Shown: piece after piece, positions 48,031 through 57,752 of the stretch | Layout of the letters: each line of letters starts with the position of its first letter | How positions within the stretch are numbered: the first letter of the stretch is position 1 | NCBI RefSeq assembly: GCF_001750105.1 | Contig: NZ_CP014143.1 | Span: forward strand, 1,540,001-1,604,000 | Source of the DNA: Microbulbifer aggregans | GTDB lineage: Bacteria > Pseudomonadota > Gammaproteobacteria > Pseudomonadales > Cellvibrionaceae | Direction of reading: 5' to 3' | DNA: 64,000 bases | Notes under the pieces: model-generated | Database searches by the model: none | What the model was told of the DNA's origin: nothing | The model's input: the letters and a program-made list of their open reading frames with translations, nothing else | Made by a program: the position numbers and the translations under genes

Positions 48031-49485
48031 TCAGAGCAGTCCGCCCACGAGGTCGTAAAACCAGTTGTTATTGTTTTCGAAGTCGGAGACCTGATCCGTT
48101 TCGTAGGCGCGGATCATCCCTCCGCCCTGGTAGTTGATGATGTTATCGAGAAAGACCCGGGTATCGAGCCCCAGCTCAGCGATCTCACCATACTGCAGGT
48201 CGAGCACCGTCGTGCAGTGGCTCTCATTAAAGTTACGGAACATCGGAAAGTAGTAACCCCAGTTGCTGGTCTGATCCAGCATGGGTATCAGGTTGTTGAA
48301 AGTGTCCTGCTGCCATTTGCTCCTCAACTTGGCCAGCCTGGAGTCCGGGTTAGGGTCATTGCTGATTTCGTCATAAAAGCGCTCGTAGGAGTATGACGAG
48401 AAGTTACCGTCGGCGAGAAAGTGGGTAATGCCCATGCGATCCCCTGGGAACTTTCCTGACAGGCCTGCGTAAAGGCTTGCCAGTGCGTCTGGGTCGAATC
48501 CAGGGGTAATGCTGGCGAGGAGATTGATCGGGTTTTCCTCATCGGGGTCGCCGCTATCGGTATAGGCAGTCCAGGAGTCCAGCACTTTGCTGTGTAGCGG
48601 TAGTGATGGGTAGGTGACCGGGTCATTACTGCTGCGCGGGGCATTGTAGAGGGGCCCCGAATCATCCAGCAGGTAACCGTAATCCACATTCATGTCTTCG
48701 CGCAGCTTCGAGTAATTGAGTAGCGCTCCAATACTGCCGGCACTGCAGCCCGCAGCTACCATCTGCTTCGGTTTCTGCAGGTTGTTCTTTACCCACGATG
48801 TCACGGCCTGGACATTGCGGAGCCCGTTGTGGTGGAAAACCAGATCGGGGTTCTGGCCAGTCGGATCCGTGTAGATCTCTGTTTTGTCCCCGACATAGAT
48901 ATCCCCAGTGCAGTACGGCACATAGACGATATTCCACTCTCCGGTCTTGTACTGGTCGTAGGGGTGGTGGGTATAAATCAGTGGTGAGGCTGCGGCTGTC
49001 CCCAGGTTCGAGGAGTTCTGGAAATCCAGCAGGTTGATGTTCTGCACATAATCATCCGGAATCCCGTTGGGATTGCGGGCGCCGCGAATACCGGCCTGTC
49101 CGGAACAGCTTTCGTAGTCCCAGCAGGCGCCGCCCCCTTCGAAGTAAAATATGGTGTTGCTGGTATCCGGCACCCGGTACACGAAGAACTTATACGGTGA
49201 ACCATTACCACACATGGCGCCGGTGCTCGCCGGCACGTCCACTTTTTGCCAGTTGTTGTAGTCGGCAGGATCGAAGCCATCATTAAACGCCGCGTCGTCC
49301 ATCGACAGCGGATACATACCTTCGGTTTCTGCCGGGGTGACTGGCGCATTGGCCTGTCGGGGAGAAGCAAGGTTGCCGAGGGTGGCCCAGAACCCATAGT
49401 CGCCGGGTTCGGCGAAGGCGCTGCTGCTCAGTGTGAGGGAGGCCAGTGCGAATGCAGTGGCTGCGTTACTTAACGTTCTTGTCAT
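48031..49485 (-). CDS. Secreted pectinacetylesterase-family hydrolase
   Basis: A protein of 484 residues with a signal peptide cut probably after SSAFA (residue 25). It shows the hallmarks of the pectinacetylesterase/Notum family of alpha/beta hydrolases: the oxyanion stretch FYFEGGGACWDYESC (113-127), nucleophile Ser248 in AAGCSAGSIG, and His423 in NESHC. Asp359 in HFLADGNFSSYSYERF is the likely acid. The cysteines near 92, 121, 127, 192, 247 and 424 suggest disulphides. The family deacetylates pectin or removes other ester groups; the substrate here is unknown. It has a good ribosome-binding site (AAGGGGAT). Convergent with the membrane protein above. Confidence 0.85.
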   Translation of the reverse strand: MTRTLSNAATAFALASLTLSSSAFAEPGDYGFWATLGNLASPRQANAPVTPAETEGMYPLSMDDAAFNDGFDPADYNNWQKVDVPASTGAMCGNGSPYKFFVYRVPDTSNTIFYFEGGGACWDYESCSGQAGIRGARNPNGIPDDYVQNINLLDFQNSSNLGTAAASPLIYTHHPYDQYKTGEWNIVYVPYCTGDIYVGDKTEIYTDPTGQNPDLVFHHNGLRNVQAVTSWVKNNLQKPKQMVAAGCSAGSIGALLNYSKLREDMNVDYGYLLDDSGPLYNAPRSSNDPVTYPSLPLHSKVLDSWTAYTDSGDPDEENPINLLASITPGFDPDALASLYAGLSGKFPGDRMGITHFLADGNFSSYSYERFYDEISNDPNPDSRLAKLRSKWQQDTFNNLIPMLDQTSNWGYYFPMFRNFNESHCTTVLDLQYGEIAELGLDTRVFLDNIINYQGGGMIRAYETDQVSDFENNNNWFYDLVGGLL

Positions 49486-49901
49486 TTTGAATCCCCTTAG
49501 TGATTGGTGTTTTCTCTCTGGATCGGAGCCAGCGAATCAACGCAGTCGCACTTCAGGGAACAGCGAACCACTAACGACACCCTGTCGACAGCGATGCCGG
49601 CATCCTGTCCGCATCGCGCGTGGTAAATCGCCTGAAGAGTATGCAGTGCAGCGCCACTGGTCCAGCATATAAGCAGGGTCGACCATATGGTCAGGGGAAA
49701 ATCTTGAGGTAAGTTTGATTCTGTTGAAGTGCTTCACAAAAAACGGAAGAAAGGCATGTCTCGTTTGCGTACCAGTTAACGCTCGTTGTTGTACCAACTA
49801 ACCTGAGTTGCTCTGCATCTGTCCCGCGGGGACTTTATTTTCACGCGCCAGTCCGCAAAACTCGGGGGCAATAAACAGCGTATTGCTACTCCGGAGCATC
49901 T
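49486..49901. promoter_or_regulatory. Divergent control region of esterase and acylase genes
   Basis: A gap of 416 bp between two diverging exported-enzyme genes. It holds a perfect palindrome GACCATATGGTC (49681-49692). It also holds two related 12-mers in the same direction, GTACCAGTTAAC (49769-49780) and GTACCAACTAAC (49791-49802), spaced 22 bp, about two helical turns. These look like regulator sites. I could not assign -10/-35 boxes with confidence. Confidence 0.5.
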
Positions 49902-52079
49902 ATGCGGGCAGTTCTCACATTCTCTCTGTTGTTGACGATCATCGTTTCCGCTGCCCTTGTCGGCATGCCGCCGCCGGTATCAAAACAGGTGGCCGCGGGA
50001 AGCTACATCGAGCAGGCGCAGGCTTACGATGTGGAAATACTGCGCGATCGTTGGGGAGTGCCACATATCTATGGCGTGACCGATGCGGATACGGCTTTCG
50101 GCCTCGCCTACGCCCATGCAGAGGATGACTTCGCCACAATCCAGGATGTGATTCTTGCGACCAGGGGCCGGCTGGCGGCGGAGCGGGGCCCGTCGGCGGC
50201 AAAAACCGATTACCTGGTGCAATGGATGGGGGTCTGGGAGGCAGTCGAACGGGACTACCCCAAATTGTCTGCAAACGCGCGGGCGGTGGCCGAGGGGTAC
50301 GCCGCGGGGATCAACCTGTATGCGGCACAGAATCCAGAGGGTGTTTCCCGCTATCTGTTGCCAGTCACCGGTAAAGACCTGGTCGCGGGCTTCGCCTTCA
50401 AAACGCCAATGTTCTACGGCTTCGACAAGATCCTGGGGGAACTCCTGGATCCAGAGCGGCCGAGGGAAATTGCCAGGTCGGGTACTGAGGCGCTGTCGTG
50501 GGCAACAAGAGAGAGCCTGCCGATCGGCAGTCAGGGTATCGCCGTGGCCCCGCATCGCAGCGCTGACGATACTACCCGGCTGCTGATCAATTCCCACCAG
50601 CCTCTCACAGGTCCGGTTGCCTGGTATGAGGCCCGGGTACATTCACAGCAGGGCTGGAACATGGCCGGCTCCACCTTCCCCGCATCACCGGTCATCCTGC
50701 ACGGTCACAATGAATCTCTCGGCTGGGCCAACACGGTCAATAAACCTGACCTGGTGGATATTTACCGGCTCAAAGTCAATCCGCGGAACCCAAACCAGTA
50801 TCTCCTCGACGGCCAGTGGCGGGAGTTCGAAAAGCGCAAGGCGCGTATCCGGGTGAAGCTCCTCGGTCCATTACACTGGACGGTCACCAGGGAAATTCTC
50901 CTCGCTGAACATGGCCCGGTTTTTGAAACGGAGCACGGCACTTACGCGCTGCGTTGGGCGGGCATGGGGGAAGCCAGAACGCTCGACTTTATGCTGGCGT
51001 TGAACAAAGCCGGCAACCGCGCTGAATTCGAGGCCGCCCTGAAAATGCAGGCGATGCCGAGTATTAATTACGTCTACGCAGACCGCGAGGGCAATATTGG
51101 CCATTACTACAATGCCATGTTCCCGAAACGGATCGATGGCCCGGACTGGCGGGGTGATTTGCCCGGTGACCGGTCGGAACTCATCTGGGGTGACTATCGG
51201 GGTTTCAACTGGGTGCCGAAAACACGTAACCCAGCATCGGGGCTCGTATACAACGCCAATAATCCGCCGTTCCAGTCAACAGACGGTGACGATGATCCGT
51301 GGGTCGAGGATTTTCCGGTCTCCATGGGCATTGAAACCCAGATAACCAACCGCGCGCTGCAGATTGAAGCGCTTTACGGCAGCCGGGCAACAATATCGGC
51401 ACAGGATTTCGAGCGTCTCAAGTACGATCATCACTACCACCCGGACAGTTATCAGGTCAGGGCCCTGCGGCAGTGGTTAGCCGCGGAAAAACCGCAGAGG
51501 CTTCAACAGGGCAAGTATGGTGCTGCATTACAGAGCCTGGCGCGGTGGAACCTTTCCACAGATAGCGAAAACCTGCAGGCGGCCCTGGCAATTCTGACAC
51601 TGGCACCGGTTCAGGAAGCGCGGGGAAAACCTGTGCCCAATGGCGAGATAGATAAAGCCTTTACCGAAGCGGTCGATGTGCTGCACCGTTTTCACGACGG
51701 GGTGGAGGTGCCGTTTGGCAAGATCAATCGACACGTGCGTGGAGCGCAAAGCTGGGCCTTGAACGGCGGCCCTGACACATTACGGGCCGTGTACGGCGGG
51801 CCAATGAATGAGGAGGGCTCGTTCGAAAACCGTGCGGGGGACAGTTATATCATGCTGGTGGAATGGGACCGGACTGGGCGTGTGCGCTCTCGGGCAATCC
51901 ACAACTTTGGCTCCGCGACGCTGGACCCGCAGTCTCCCCACTATGCCGATCAGGCAGCGCTGTTTGCCGCTGAAAAACTGCGCGAGGTGCCTTTTGCCAG
52001 AGCGGAACTCGAGGAGAATTTCTCGCGAAAATATCGCCCCATTAGTGCCACGGCTCCTGCGCCCGGTGCCGATCGCTGA
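49902..52079 (+). CDS. Penicillin acylase family protein (peptidase S45, Ntn hydrolase)
   Basis: A precursor of 725 residues with an N-terminal signal peptide (MRAVLTFSLLLTIIVSAALVG). The alpha-chain starts with VEILRDRWGVPHIYGVTDADTAFGLAYAHAEDDF, a family hallmark. The self-cleavage point is most likely Gly209-Ser210 in LPIGSQGIAV, making Ser210 the N-terminal nucleophile of the beta chain; LLINSHQPLTGP and HGHNESLGWANT follow as expected. Such periplasmic enzymes cleave amide bonds of acyl-homoserine lactones, aculeacin or penicillins. The substrate cannot be read from sequence; the GSQG junction differs from the common GSN form. Confidence 0.87.
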   Translation: MRAVLTFSLLLTIIVSAALVGMPPPVSKQVAAGSYIEQAQAYDVEILRDRWGVPHIYGVTDADTAFGLAYAHAEDDFATIQDVILATRGRLAAERGPSAAKTDYLVQWMGVWEAVERDYPKLSANARAVAEGYAAGINLYAAQNPEGVSRYLLPVTGKDLVAGFAFKTPMFYGFDKILGELLDPERPREIARSGTEALSWATRESLPIGSQGIAVAPHRSADDTTRLLINSHQPLTGPVAWYEARVHSQQGWNMAGSTFPASPVILHGHNESLGWANTVNKPDLVDIYRLKVNPRNPNQYLLDGQWREFEKRKARIRVKLLGPLHWTVTREILLAEHGPVFETEHGTYALRWAGMGEARTLDFMLALNKAGNRAEFEAALKMQAMPSINYVYADREGNIGHYYNAMFPKRIDGPDWRGDLPGDRSELIWGDYRGFNWVPKTRNPASGLVYNANNPPFQSTDGDDDPWVEDFPVSMGIETQITNRALQIEALYGSRATISAQDFERLKYDHHYHPDSYQVRALRQWLAAEKPQRLQQGKYGAALQSLARWNLSTDSENLQAALAILTLAPVQEARGKPVPNGEIDKAFTEAVDVLHRFHDGVEVPFGKINRHVRGAQSWALNGGPDTLRAVYGGPMNEEGSFENRAGDSYIMLVEWDRTGRVRSRAIHNFGSATLDPQSPHYADQAALFAAEKLREVPFARAELEENFSRKYRPISATAPAPGADR

Positions 52080-52092
52080 GTTGAGTATGGGC

Positions 52093-53322
52093 TCAGATAA
52101 CCCCGAAAGCCGAGAGCAGGCTGCGCCCGCCCAGTAACACGGTAACCAACAGTACCGCGCAGCCCAGCAGATTCTGCACGCGGTTGTTACGGTACTCGCC
52201 CAGCCGCGAAGTATTCATCTCCCACAGCAGGAAAGCTGTCACGACTGGCAGCAACAGGCCGTTGGCCACCTGTGCGAACCAGATAACCTCCACCGGGCGA
52301 ACGCCGAGGGAGGCGATCACGCCCCCTGACAGCAGCACCGCCAGCCACGCGAGGCGGAAGCCGGCGGAGTCCAACCCCGCTCTCAGTCCCAGGATACCGC
52401 GCATTGCGTACGCGGCGGCCAGGGGCGCAGTCAGGGCAGAGGAAATACCGGCGGCGAAGAGGCCGATGCCGAGCAGGGTTGATGCGGCACTGCCGAACAG
52501 CGGAGCGAGTGCTCCCGCGAGCTCATCCGCTCTCTGAACTTCGATCTGGTGCTGGAAAAAAGCCGACGCTGCCGTGGCAAGAATGGCAATAGAAATCAGT
52601 CCTCCCAGCGGAATGGAAAATGCCAGGTCGCGGCGGGCTGCAGAAAGCTGCCGTGGATCTCGCCACTTTTCACTCACACTGGCGCTGTGCAGGAACAGGT
52701 TGTAGGGCACTACCGTGGTGCCGATCAACGCGATCACGGTCAGCGCGGCGCCGCTCGGGATGCCGGGAACCAGCAGGCCACTGAAGAGCGCGCCGAAATC
52801 CGGACGGGTGACAGCGAAGGTGGCGAGGAACGCGAGGCTCATCAAAGCCACGAGAAAAATCAGGGCCCGCTCGATTAACCGGTAGTTCCCACTCCATAGC
52901 AACAGGAAAGCGATAGCGGTAATCAGGATTGCGGGGACACTGACTGTATCCGAGCTTGCAGCGAAAAAATCCCGCGAGAAAGCCGAAACACCCACGGCGG
53001 CCCCGGCAATATTGCCGCCCTGGTAGGCGGCATTGCCAATAAAGATGGCGCTGATCACCAGCGCGATGGCGAACCAGCGGGCCACCGGGCGCTGGAAGCT
53101 CTCGCGAATATTTTCCCCCAGCCCGCGCTGGGTGACGATACCAAGGCGGGCGGCCATCTCCTGCAGGATCATGCTGGCACATACGGAAAACAGCAGGGCC
53201 CAGAGTAGTGCGTAACCGAAATTGGCCCCGGCCAGTGAAGCGGTGATGACCGTACCGGGGCCGATAAAGGCGGCGGTCACCATCGTGGCCGGGCCGATAT
53301 TCAGGAAGTTGCCGATTTTCAT
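52093..53322 (-). CDS. Nramp-family transporter with altered metal site
   Basis: A membrane protein of 409 residues with about eleven helices and the Nramp fold pattern. In helix 1 the normal DPGN metal motif is GPGT (residues 21-24), so both the aspartate and the asparagine are replaced. In helix 6 the normal methionine before the proline is Val205 (TTVVPYNLFLHS), and the following histidine is Tyr207. It is thus unlikely to be an ordinary manganese/iron MntH and may carry magnesium or another ion, or act differently. The frame opens at a GTG (53391), but that start has no ribosome-binding spacing; ATG 53322 (MKIGNFLNIGPATM) is preferred. It lies downstream of uvrA in the same direction. Confidence 0.82.
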   Translation of the reverse strand: MKIGNFLNIGPATMVTAAFIGPGTVITASLAGANFGYALLWALLFSVCASMILQEMAARLGIVTQRGLGENIRESFQRPVARWFAIALVISAIFIGNAAYQGGNIAGAAVGVSAFSRDFFAASSDTVSVPAILITAIAFLLLWSGNYRLIERALIFLVALMSLAFLATFAVTRPDFGALFSGLLVPGIPSGAALTVIALIGTTVVPYNLFLHSASVSEKWRDPRQLSAARRDLAFSIPLGGLISIAILATAASAFFQHQIEVQRADELAGALAPLFGSAASTLLGIGLFAAGISSALTAPLAAAYAMRGILGLRAGLDSAGFRLAWLAVLLSGGVIASLGVRPVEVIWFAQVANGLLLPVVTAFLLWEMNTSRLGEYRNNRVQNLLGCAVLLVTVLLGGRSLLSAFGVI

Positions 53323-53401
53323 TATTTTTATATCCGTGCCGGCTGTTGTTCTCTCGGGGAGGCTGGAGGCGCGGGCCGGCGTCCCGTGCACTCCTTTGCC
53401 G

Positions 53402-56227
53402 TCATGACAGCATCGGTTTCAGGAAGCGACCTGTGTGCGAGACCTCGTTTTCTGCCACGTCTTCGGGGGTGCCCGTGGCGATGATCTCGCCCCCGCCGGA
53501 GCCGCCTTCAGGGCCCAGGTCCACGATCCAGTCCGCGGTCTTGATGACGTCCAGGTTGTGTTCAATCACCACAATCGTGTTGCCGTGATCGCGCAGGCGA
53601 TGGAGGACATCCAGCAACAGCTGGATATCGGCAAAGTGCAGGCCGGTGGTAGGCTCATCCAGGATGTACAGTGTCTTGCCGGTATCGCGTTTGGACAGTT
53701 CCCGCGAGAGCTTCACCCGCTGCGCCTCGCCACCGGAGAGCGTCGTGGCGGCCTGCCCCAGCTTGATATAGGAGAGGCCCACGTCCATGAGGGTTTGCAG
53801 TTTCTTGGCAATGGCAGGTACCGCATCGAAGAATTCCCGCGCTTCCTCCACTGTCATCTCCAGCACTTCGTGTATGTTCTTGCCCTTGAAGTGCACTTCC
53901 AGGGTTTCGCGGTTGTAGCGTTTGCCCTTGCAGGTGTCGCAGGGTACGTAGATGTCCGGCAGGAAATGCATCTCCACCTTGATGACGCCATCGCCCTGAC
54001 AGGCCTCACAGCGCCCGCCCTTGACGTTGAAGCTGAAGCGGCCGGGCTTGTAGCCGCGGGAACGCGCTTCCTGGGTGCCGGCAAACAGGTCGCGAATGGG
54101 AGTGAAAATCCCCGTGTAGGTGGCCGGGTTGGAGCGCGGGGTGCGACCGATGGGGCTCTGGTCGATGTCCACACACTTGTCGAAGTGTTCCAGTCCCTCC
54201 ACCTTCTTGTGCGGGGAAGCCTTGAGGGTAGTGGCCTTGTTCAGTGCCGTCGCGGCCAGCGGGTACAGGGTGGTATTGATCAGGGTGGATTTGCCGGATC
54301 CGGAGACACCGGTGACACAGGTAAAGAGGCCAACCGGGATTTCCAGTGTGACATCCTTCAGGTTGTTGCCGGTGGCCCCCTCGACGCGCAGCATATAGTC
54401 CGGCTCGGCGACGTAGCGCTCTTCCGGCACTGCGATTTCTTTTTTGCCAGAGAGGTACTGGCCGGTAAGTGAGCGCTCGCACTCGGCGATCTTTTCTGCC
54501 GTTCCCGCGGCCACCACTTCACCGCCGTGGACCCCGGCTCCGGGGCCGATATCCACGATGAAATCGGCACTGCGAATGGCGTCCTCATCGTGTTCCACCA
54601 CGATCACGGTGTTACCCAGGTCCCGCAGGTGGGTGAGGGTGGCGAGCAGGCGTTCGTTATCCCGCTGGTGCAGACCGATGGAGGGTTCGTCGAGAATGTA
54701 CATCACGCCCACGAGGCCCGCGCCGATCTGGCTGGCCAGGCGGATACGCTGCGCCTCGCCGCCGGAGAGGGTCTCCGCACTGCGGTTCAGGGTCAGGTAA
54801 TTGAGCCCCACGTCCACCAGGAAGCGGAAGCGGTCGCGCAGTTCCTTGAGAATCTTGTCGGCGATCTCTTTCTGGGCACCGCTGAACTTCAGCTGGTGGG
54901 CAAAGTAGTCAAAGGCATCCCCCACCGGCAGTTCGGTGATCTGGGAGAGGGTGCGGTCGTCCACGAAGACATTGCGGGCCTCCCGGCGCAGGCGGGTGCC
55001 ACCGCACTCCGGACAGCTCTGGGTGCTCAGGTACTTGGCCAGCTCGTCGCGCACAGACTGGGATTCGGTGTCGCGGTAACGGCGCTGGAAATTGGGGATG
55101 ATGCCCTCGAAGGTGTGGCGGCGCACGGTCACATCACCGCGATCGTTGACGTAGCTGAAGTCGATCACGGTGTCGCCGCTGCCATGCAGGATCACTTGCC
55201 TGTCCTTTTTGCGCAGCTTTTTCCACGGTGTATCCAGATCGAAGCCGTAGTGCTCGGCGAGAGAGTCCAGCATGTGGTAGTAGTAGATATTGCGCCGGTC
55301 CCAGCCGCGAATGGCGCCCTCGGAAATGCTGCTCTCGGGGTCGAGGATCACCTTTTCCTCGTCGAAGAACTGCTTCACGCCCAGACCGTCACAGCTGGGG
55401 CAGGCCCCTGCCGGGTTGTTGAAGGAGAAGAGCCGCGGTTCCAGTTCGTTGAGTGAGTAATCGCATACGGGGCAGGCGTGGCGGGCAGAGAACAGCCGCT
55501 CTTCCTCGTCGCCCTCCATAAAGGCGATGGAAGCGATACCATCGGTCAGGGTCAGGGCGGTTTCGAAGGACTCTGCCAGGCGCAGCTGCAGGTCGCTGCG
55601 TACCTTGAACCGGTCCACCACCACTTCGACGGTGTGTTTCTTGCGCTTGTCGAGGCTGGGGGTGTCGTCCAGATCGCACACCACGCCGTCGATTCGGGCG
55701 CGGACGAAACCGTCCCGGCGCAGGCGCTCGAACACGTGCAGGTGCTCGCCCTTGCGATCGCGCACCACCGGTGCCAGCAGCATGACCTTGGTGCCCTCCG
55801 GCAGGGCCAATACCTGGTCCACCATCTGGCTGATGGTCTGTGCCTGCAGCGGCTCGCCGTGGTCCGGGCAGCGGGGTTCGCCGACACGGGCAAACAGCAG
55901 GCGCAGATAATCGTAAATCTCAGTGATGGTGCCCACGGTGGAGCGGGGGTTGTGGGAGGTGGACTTCTGCTCGATGGAAATGGCCGGGGAAAGCCCTTCC
56001 ACGGTGTCCACGTCCGGCTTTTCCATCATGGACAGGAACTGTCGGGCATAGGTGGACAGGGACTCCACGTAGCGGCGCTGTCCCTCCGCATAGAGCGTGT
56101 CGAAGGCGAGTGAGGACTTACCAGAGCCGGACAGCCCGGTAATCACGATGAGTTTGTCGCGGGGAATGTCCAGATCGACATTCTTCAGGTTGTGGGTGCG
56201 CGCACCCCGTACGTAAATCGTGTCCAC
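53402..56227 (-). CDS. uvrA: Excinuclease ABC subunit A
   Basis: A protein of 941 residues that detects DNA damage and loads UvrB. It has two ABC modules: Walker [13 protein letters not shown] near residue 31 and [15 protein letters not shown] near 640, and two LSGGEAQR signatures. Zinc modules are [28 protein letters not shown] and the [14 protein letters not shown] pair. Length and order are standard. No convincing SOS box (CTGT-N8-ACAG) was found in the 250 bp before it, which would be unlike E. coli. It is divergent from the MFS gene. Confidence 0.97.
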   Translation of the reverse strand: MDTIYVRGARTHNLKNVDLDIPRDKLIVITGLSGSGKSSLAFDTLYAEGQRRYVESLSTYARQFLSMMEKPDVDTVEGLSPAISIEQKSTSHNPRSTVGTITEIYDYLRLLFARVGEPRCPDHGEPLQAQTISQMVDQVLALPEGTKVMLLAPVVRDRKGEHLHVFERLRRDGFVRARIDGVVCDLDDTPSLDKRKKHTVEVVVDRFKVRSDLQLRLAESFETALTLTDGIASIAFMEGDEEERLFSARHACPVCDYSLNELEPRLFSFNNPAGACPSCDGLGVKQFFDEEKVILDPESSISEGAIRGWDRRNIYYYHMLDSLAEHYGFDLDTPWKKLRKKDRQVILHGSGDTVIDFSYVNDRGDVTVRRHTFEGIIPNFQRRYRDTESQSVRDELAKYLSTQSCPECGGTRLRREARNVFVDDRTLSQITELPVGDAFDYFAHQLKFSGAQKEIADKILKELRDRFRFLVDVGLNYLTLNRSAETLSGGEAQRIRLASQIGAGLVGVMYILDEPSIGLHQRDNERLLATLTHLRDLGNTVIVVEHDEDAIRSADFIVDIGPGAGVHGGEVVAAGTAEKIAECERSLTGQYLSGKKEIAVPEERYVAEPDYMLRVEGATGNNLKDVTLEIPVGLFTCVTGVSGSGKSTLINTTLYPLAATALNKATTLKASPHKKVEGLEHFDKCVDIDQSPIGRTPRSNPATYTGIFTPIRDLFAGTQEARSRGYKPGRFSFNVKGGRCEACQGDGVIKVEMHFLPDIYVPCDTCKGKRYNRETLEVHFKGKNIHEVLEMTVEEAREFFDAVPAIAKKLQTLMDVGLSYIKLGQAATTLSGGEAQRVKLSRELSKRDTGKTLYILDEPTTGLHFADIQLLLDVLHRLRDHGNTIVVIEHNLDVIKTADWIVDLGPEGGSGGGEIIATGTPEDVAENEVSHTGRFLKPMLS

Positions 56228-56412
56228 GCTCTACCTATCAGTTGGCCGGAAAAACAGCGAAGTATAAGCCCGCAGTCAAGTGCACCAAAACCTCACTGCT
56301 GGTCATGTCGATTCCCCGTGCCTACGTTAGGGAGCGGATCACCGGATTCCAACACGTCTACCCTGGGGCAGACGGGCGTGACGCATAAGTCTGAACCTGC
56401 GCGGAGTGGCCA

Positions 56413-56441
56413 CTGACCTGTTTGCGCGCCGCTGGTACAAT
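56413..56441 (+). promoter_or_regulatory. Promoter of the MFS transporter gene
   Basis: CTGACC at 56413-56418, 17 bp, TACAAT at 56436-56441, 38 bp before the start codon. Confidence 0.5.
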
Positions 56442-56479
56442 GCGCGCCCTCAGCCAACTGTCGTGACCCGGATTGCCCC

Positions 56480-57646
56480 ATGAATTCCAATGAGCGCCGC
56501 GCCCTAGCGGGTCTCGCCTCCCTGTACGTGTTTCGCATGCTCGGCCTGTTCATGGTGCTGCCGGTCCTGTCCGTTTACGGTGCAGACTACGAGGGCAGTA
56601 CCCCGGTCCTACTCGGCATCGCCCTGGGGGCCTATGGCCTGAGCCAGGCGCTGCTGCAGATCCCGCTGGGCATGCTGTCCGATCGCTGGGGGCGCAAGCC
56701 GGTCATCTACATGGGACTGGCAATCTTCGCGCTGGGCAGCCTCGTGGCGGCGCAGACGGATTCCGTCTATGGCCTGATTGCCGGGCGCATCCTGCAGGGC
56801 TGTGGTGCGATTGCTGCGGCCACCATGGCGCTGATGGCGGACCTGACCCGCTACGAGAACCGCGGCAAGGCGATGGCGGCCATCGGCGCGGCCATTGGCC
56901 TGGCATTTATGCTGGCGGTGATTCTCGGCCCGTTGCTGGCGGGTGTCGGTGGCCTTGCCGCCATTTTCTGGCTGACCGCAGCCCTGGCCCTGTTGGGTCT
57001 GCTGATTGCGTGGCGACTGGTGCCGAATCCGGAAAAGGCCCAGGGGCCGGGCGTCTACCGCGGCGATTTTCGCACCCTGCTGGCCAATGGCGAGATCTGG
57101 CAGTTGGTCAGCGGTGTCTTCTTTTCCCATCTGCTGCTCACCGCGCTGTTCGTGCCGCTGCCGCCGCTGCTGGTGGCCCAGCTGGACCTGCCGGGGGCAG
57201 AGCACTGGAAGCTCTATGGCCCGCTTATGCTCGGTTCCTTCGTGCTGATGCTGCCGCTGATGCGCCTCGCAGAGCGCAGTGGGCGGGTGCCGCTGGCGCT
57301 GATGCTGGCCCTTGTGGGGCTCGGCACCGGAAGCCTGGCACTGTGGGCGGACAACAGTTGGCTCCTGATCGGCCTGTTGGCAGTATTCTTCATTGCCTTC
57401 AATCTGCTGGAAGCACTGCTGCCGGCGCAGCTGACCCGCTCGGCGCCGGCCGAGTCCCGGGGCGGCGCGTCCGGGCTTTACGCCACCCTGCAGTTCCTGG
57501 GGGCCTTTGCCGGTGGTGTGCTTGGTGGCTACCTGTATGGCCTCGGCGGCGCCGGAGCCGTTGCCCTGCTGGGGCTCGCGGTGGTGGTCCTGTGGGCGCT
57601 GCTCTGGTGGCGGCTGGGGGCGCGCCTGTTGTATGCTGCTGGATAA
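56480..57646 (+). CDS. Major facilitator superfamily transporter, YajR-like
   Basis: A protein of 388 residues with twelve expected helices. The MFS motif A is present in the loop after helix 2 (GMLSDRWGRKPVIY), and motif B in helix 4 (AGRILQGCGAIAAATMALMADLTR). It resembles YajR, a proton-driven exporter, but ends right after helix 12 and lacks the C-terminal YAM domain of the E. coli protein. The order uvrA (divergent), this gene, ssb is conserved in Pseudomonas. The substrate is unknown. Confidence 0.9.
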   Translation: MNSNERRALAGLASLYVFRMLGLFMVLPVLSVYGADYEGSTPVLLGIALGAYGLSQALLQIPLGMLSDRWGRKPVIYMGLAIFALGSLVAAQTDSVYGLIAGRILQGCGAIAAATMALMADLTRYENRGKAMAAIGAAIGLAFMLAVILGPLLAGVGGLAAIFWLTAALALLGLLIAWRLVPNPEKAQGPGVYRGDFRTLLANGEIWQLVSGVFFSHLLLTALFVPLPPLLVAQLDLPGAEHWKLYGPLMLGSFVLMLPLMRLAERSGRVPLALMLALVGLGTGSLALWADNSWLLIGLLAVFFIAFNLLEALLPAQLTRSAPAESRGGASGLYATLQFLGAFAGGVLGGYLYGLGGAGAVALLGLAVVVLWALLWWRLGARLLYAAG

Positions 57647-57713
57647 ATATCCAAATAATCGTCGCCGGCCTGTTTGAAGGTCCGGCGGTGTTGTCAGAAC
57701 TGAATTCAAATCC

Positions 57714-57730
57714 GCGGATCATTGATCCGC
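57714..57730. promoter_or_regulatory. Perfect palindrome upstream of ssb
   Basis: GCGGATCATTGATCCGC: two eight-base arms around one base. It lies between the MFS gene and ssb, 23 bp before the ssb start. It has no T run, so it is a candidate operator or mRNA hairpin rather than a terminator. It does not match the LexA consensus. Confidence 0.6.
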
Positions 57731-57752
57731 ACGCACGTGAGAGGAGAGGCCA

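Noticed and set aside
53435..55456. Plus-strand frames opposite uvrA
   Set aside because: Shadows of the strongly supported uvrA coding sequence.
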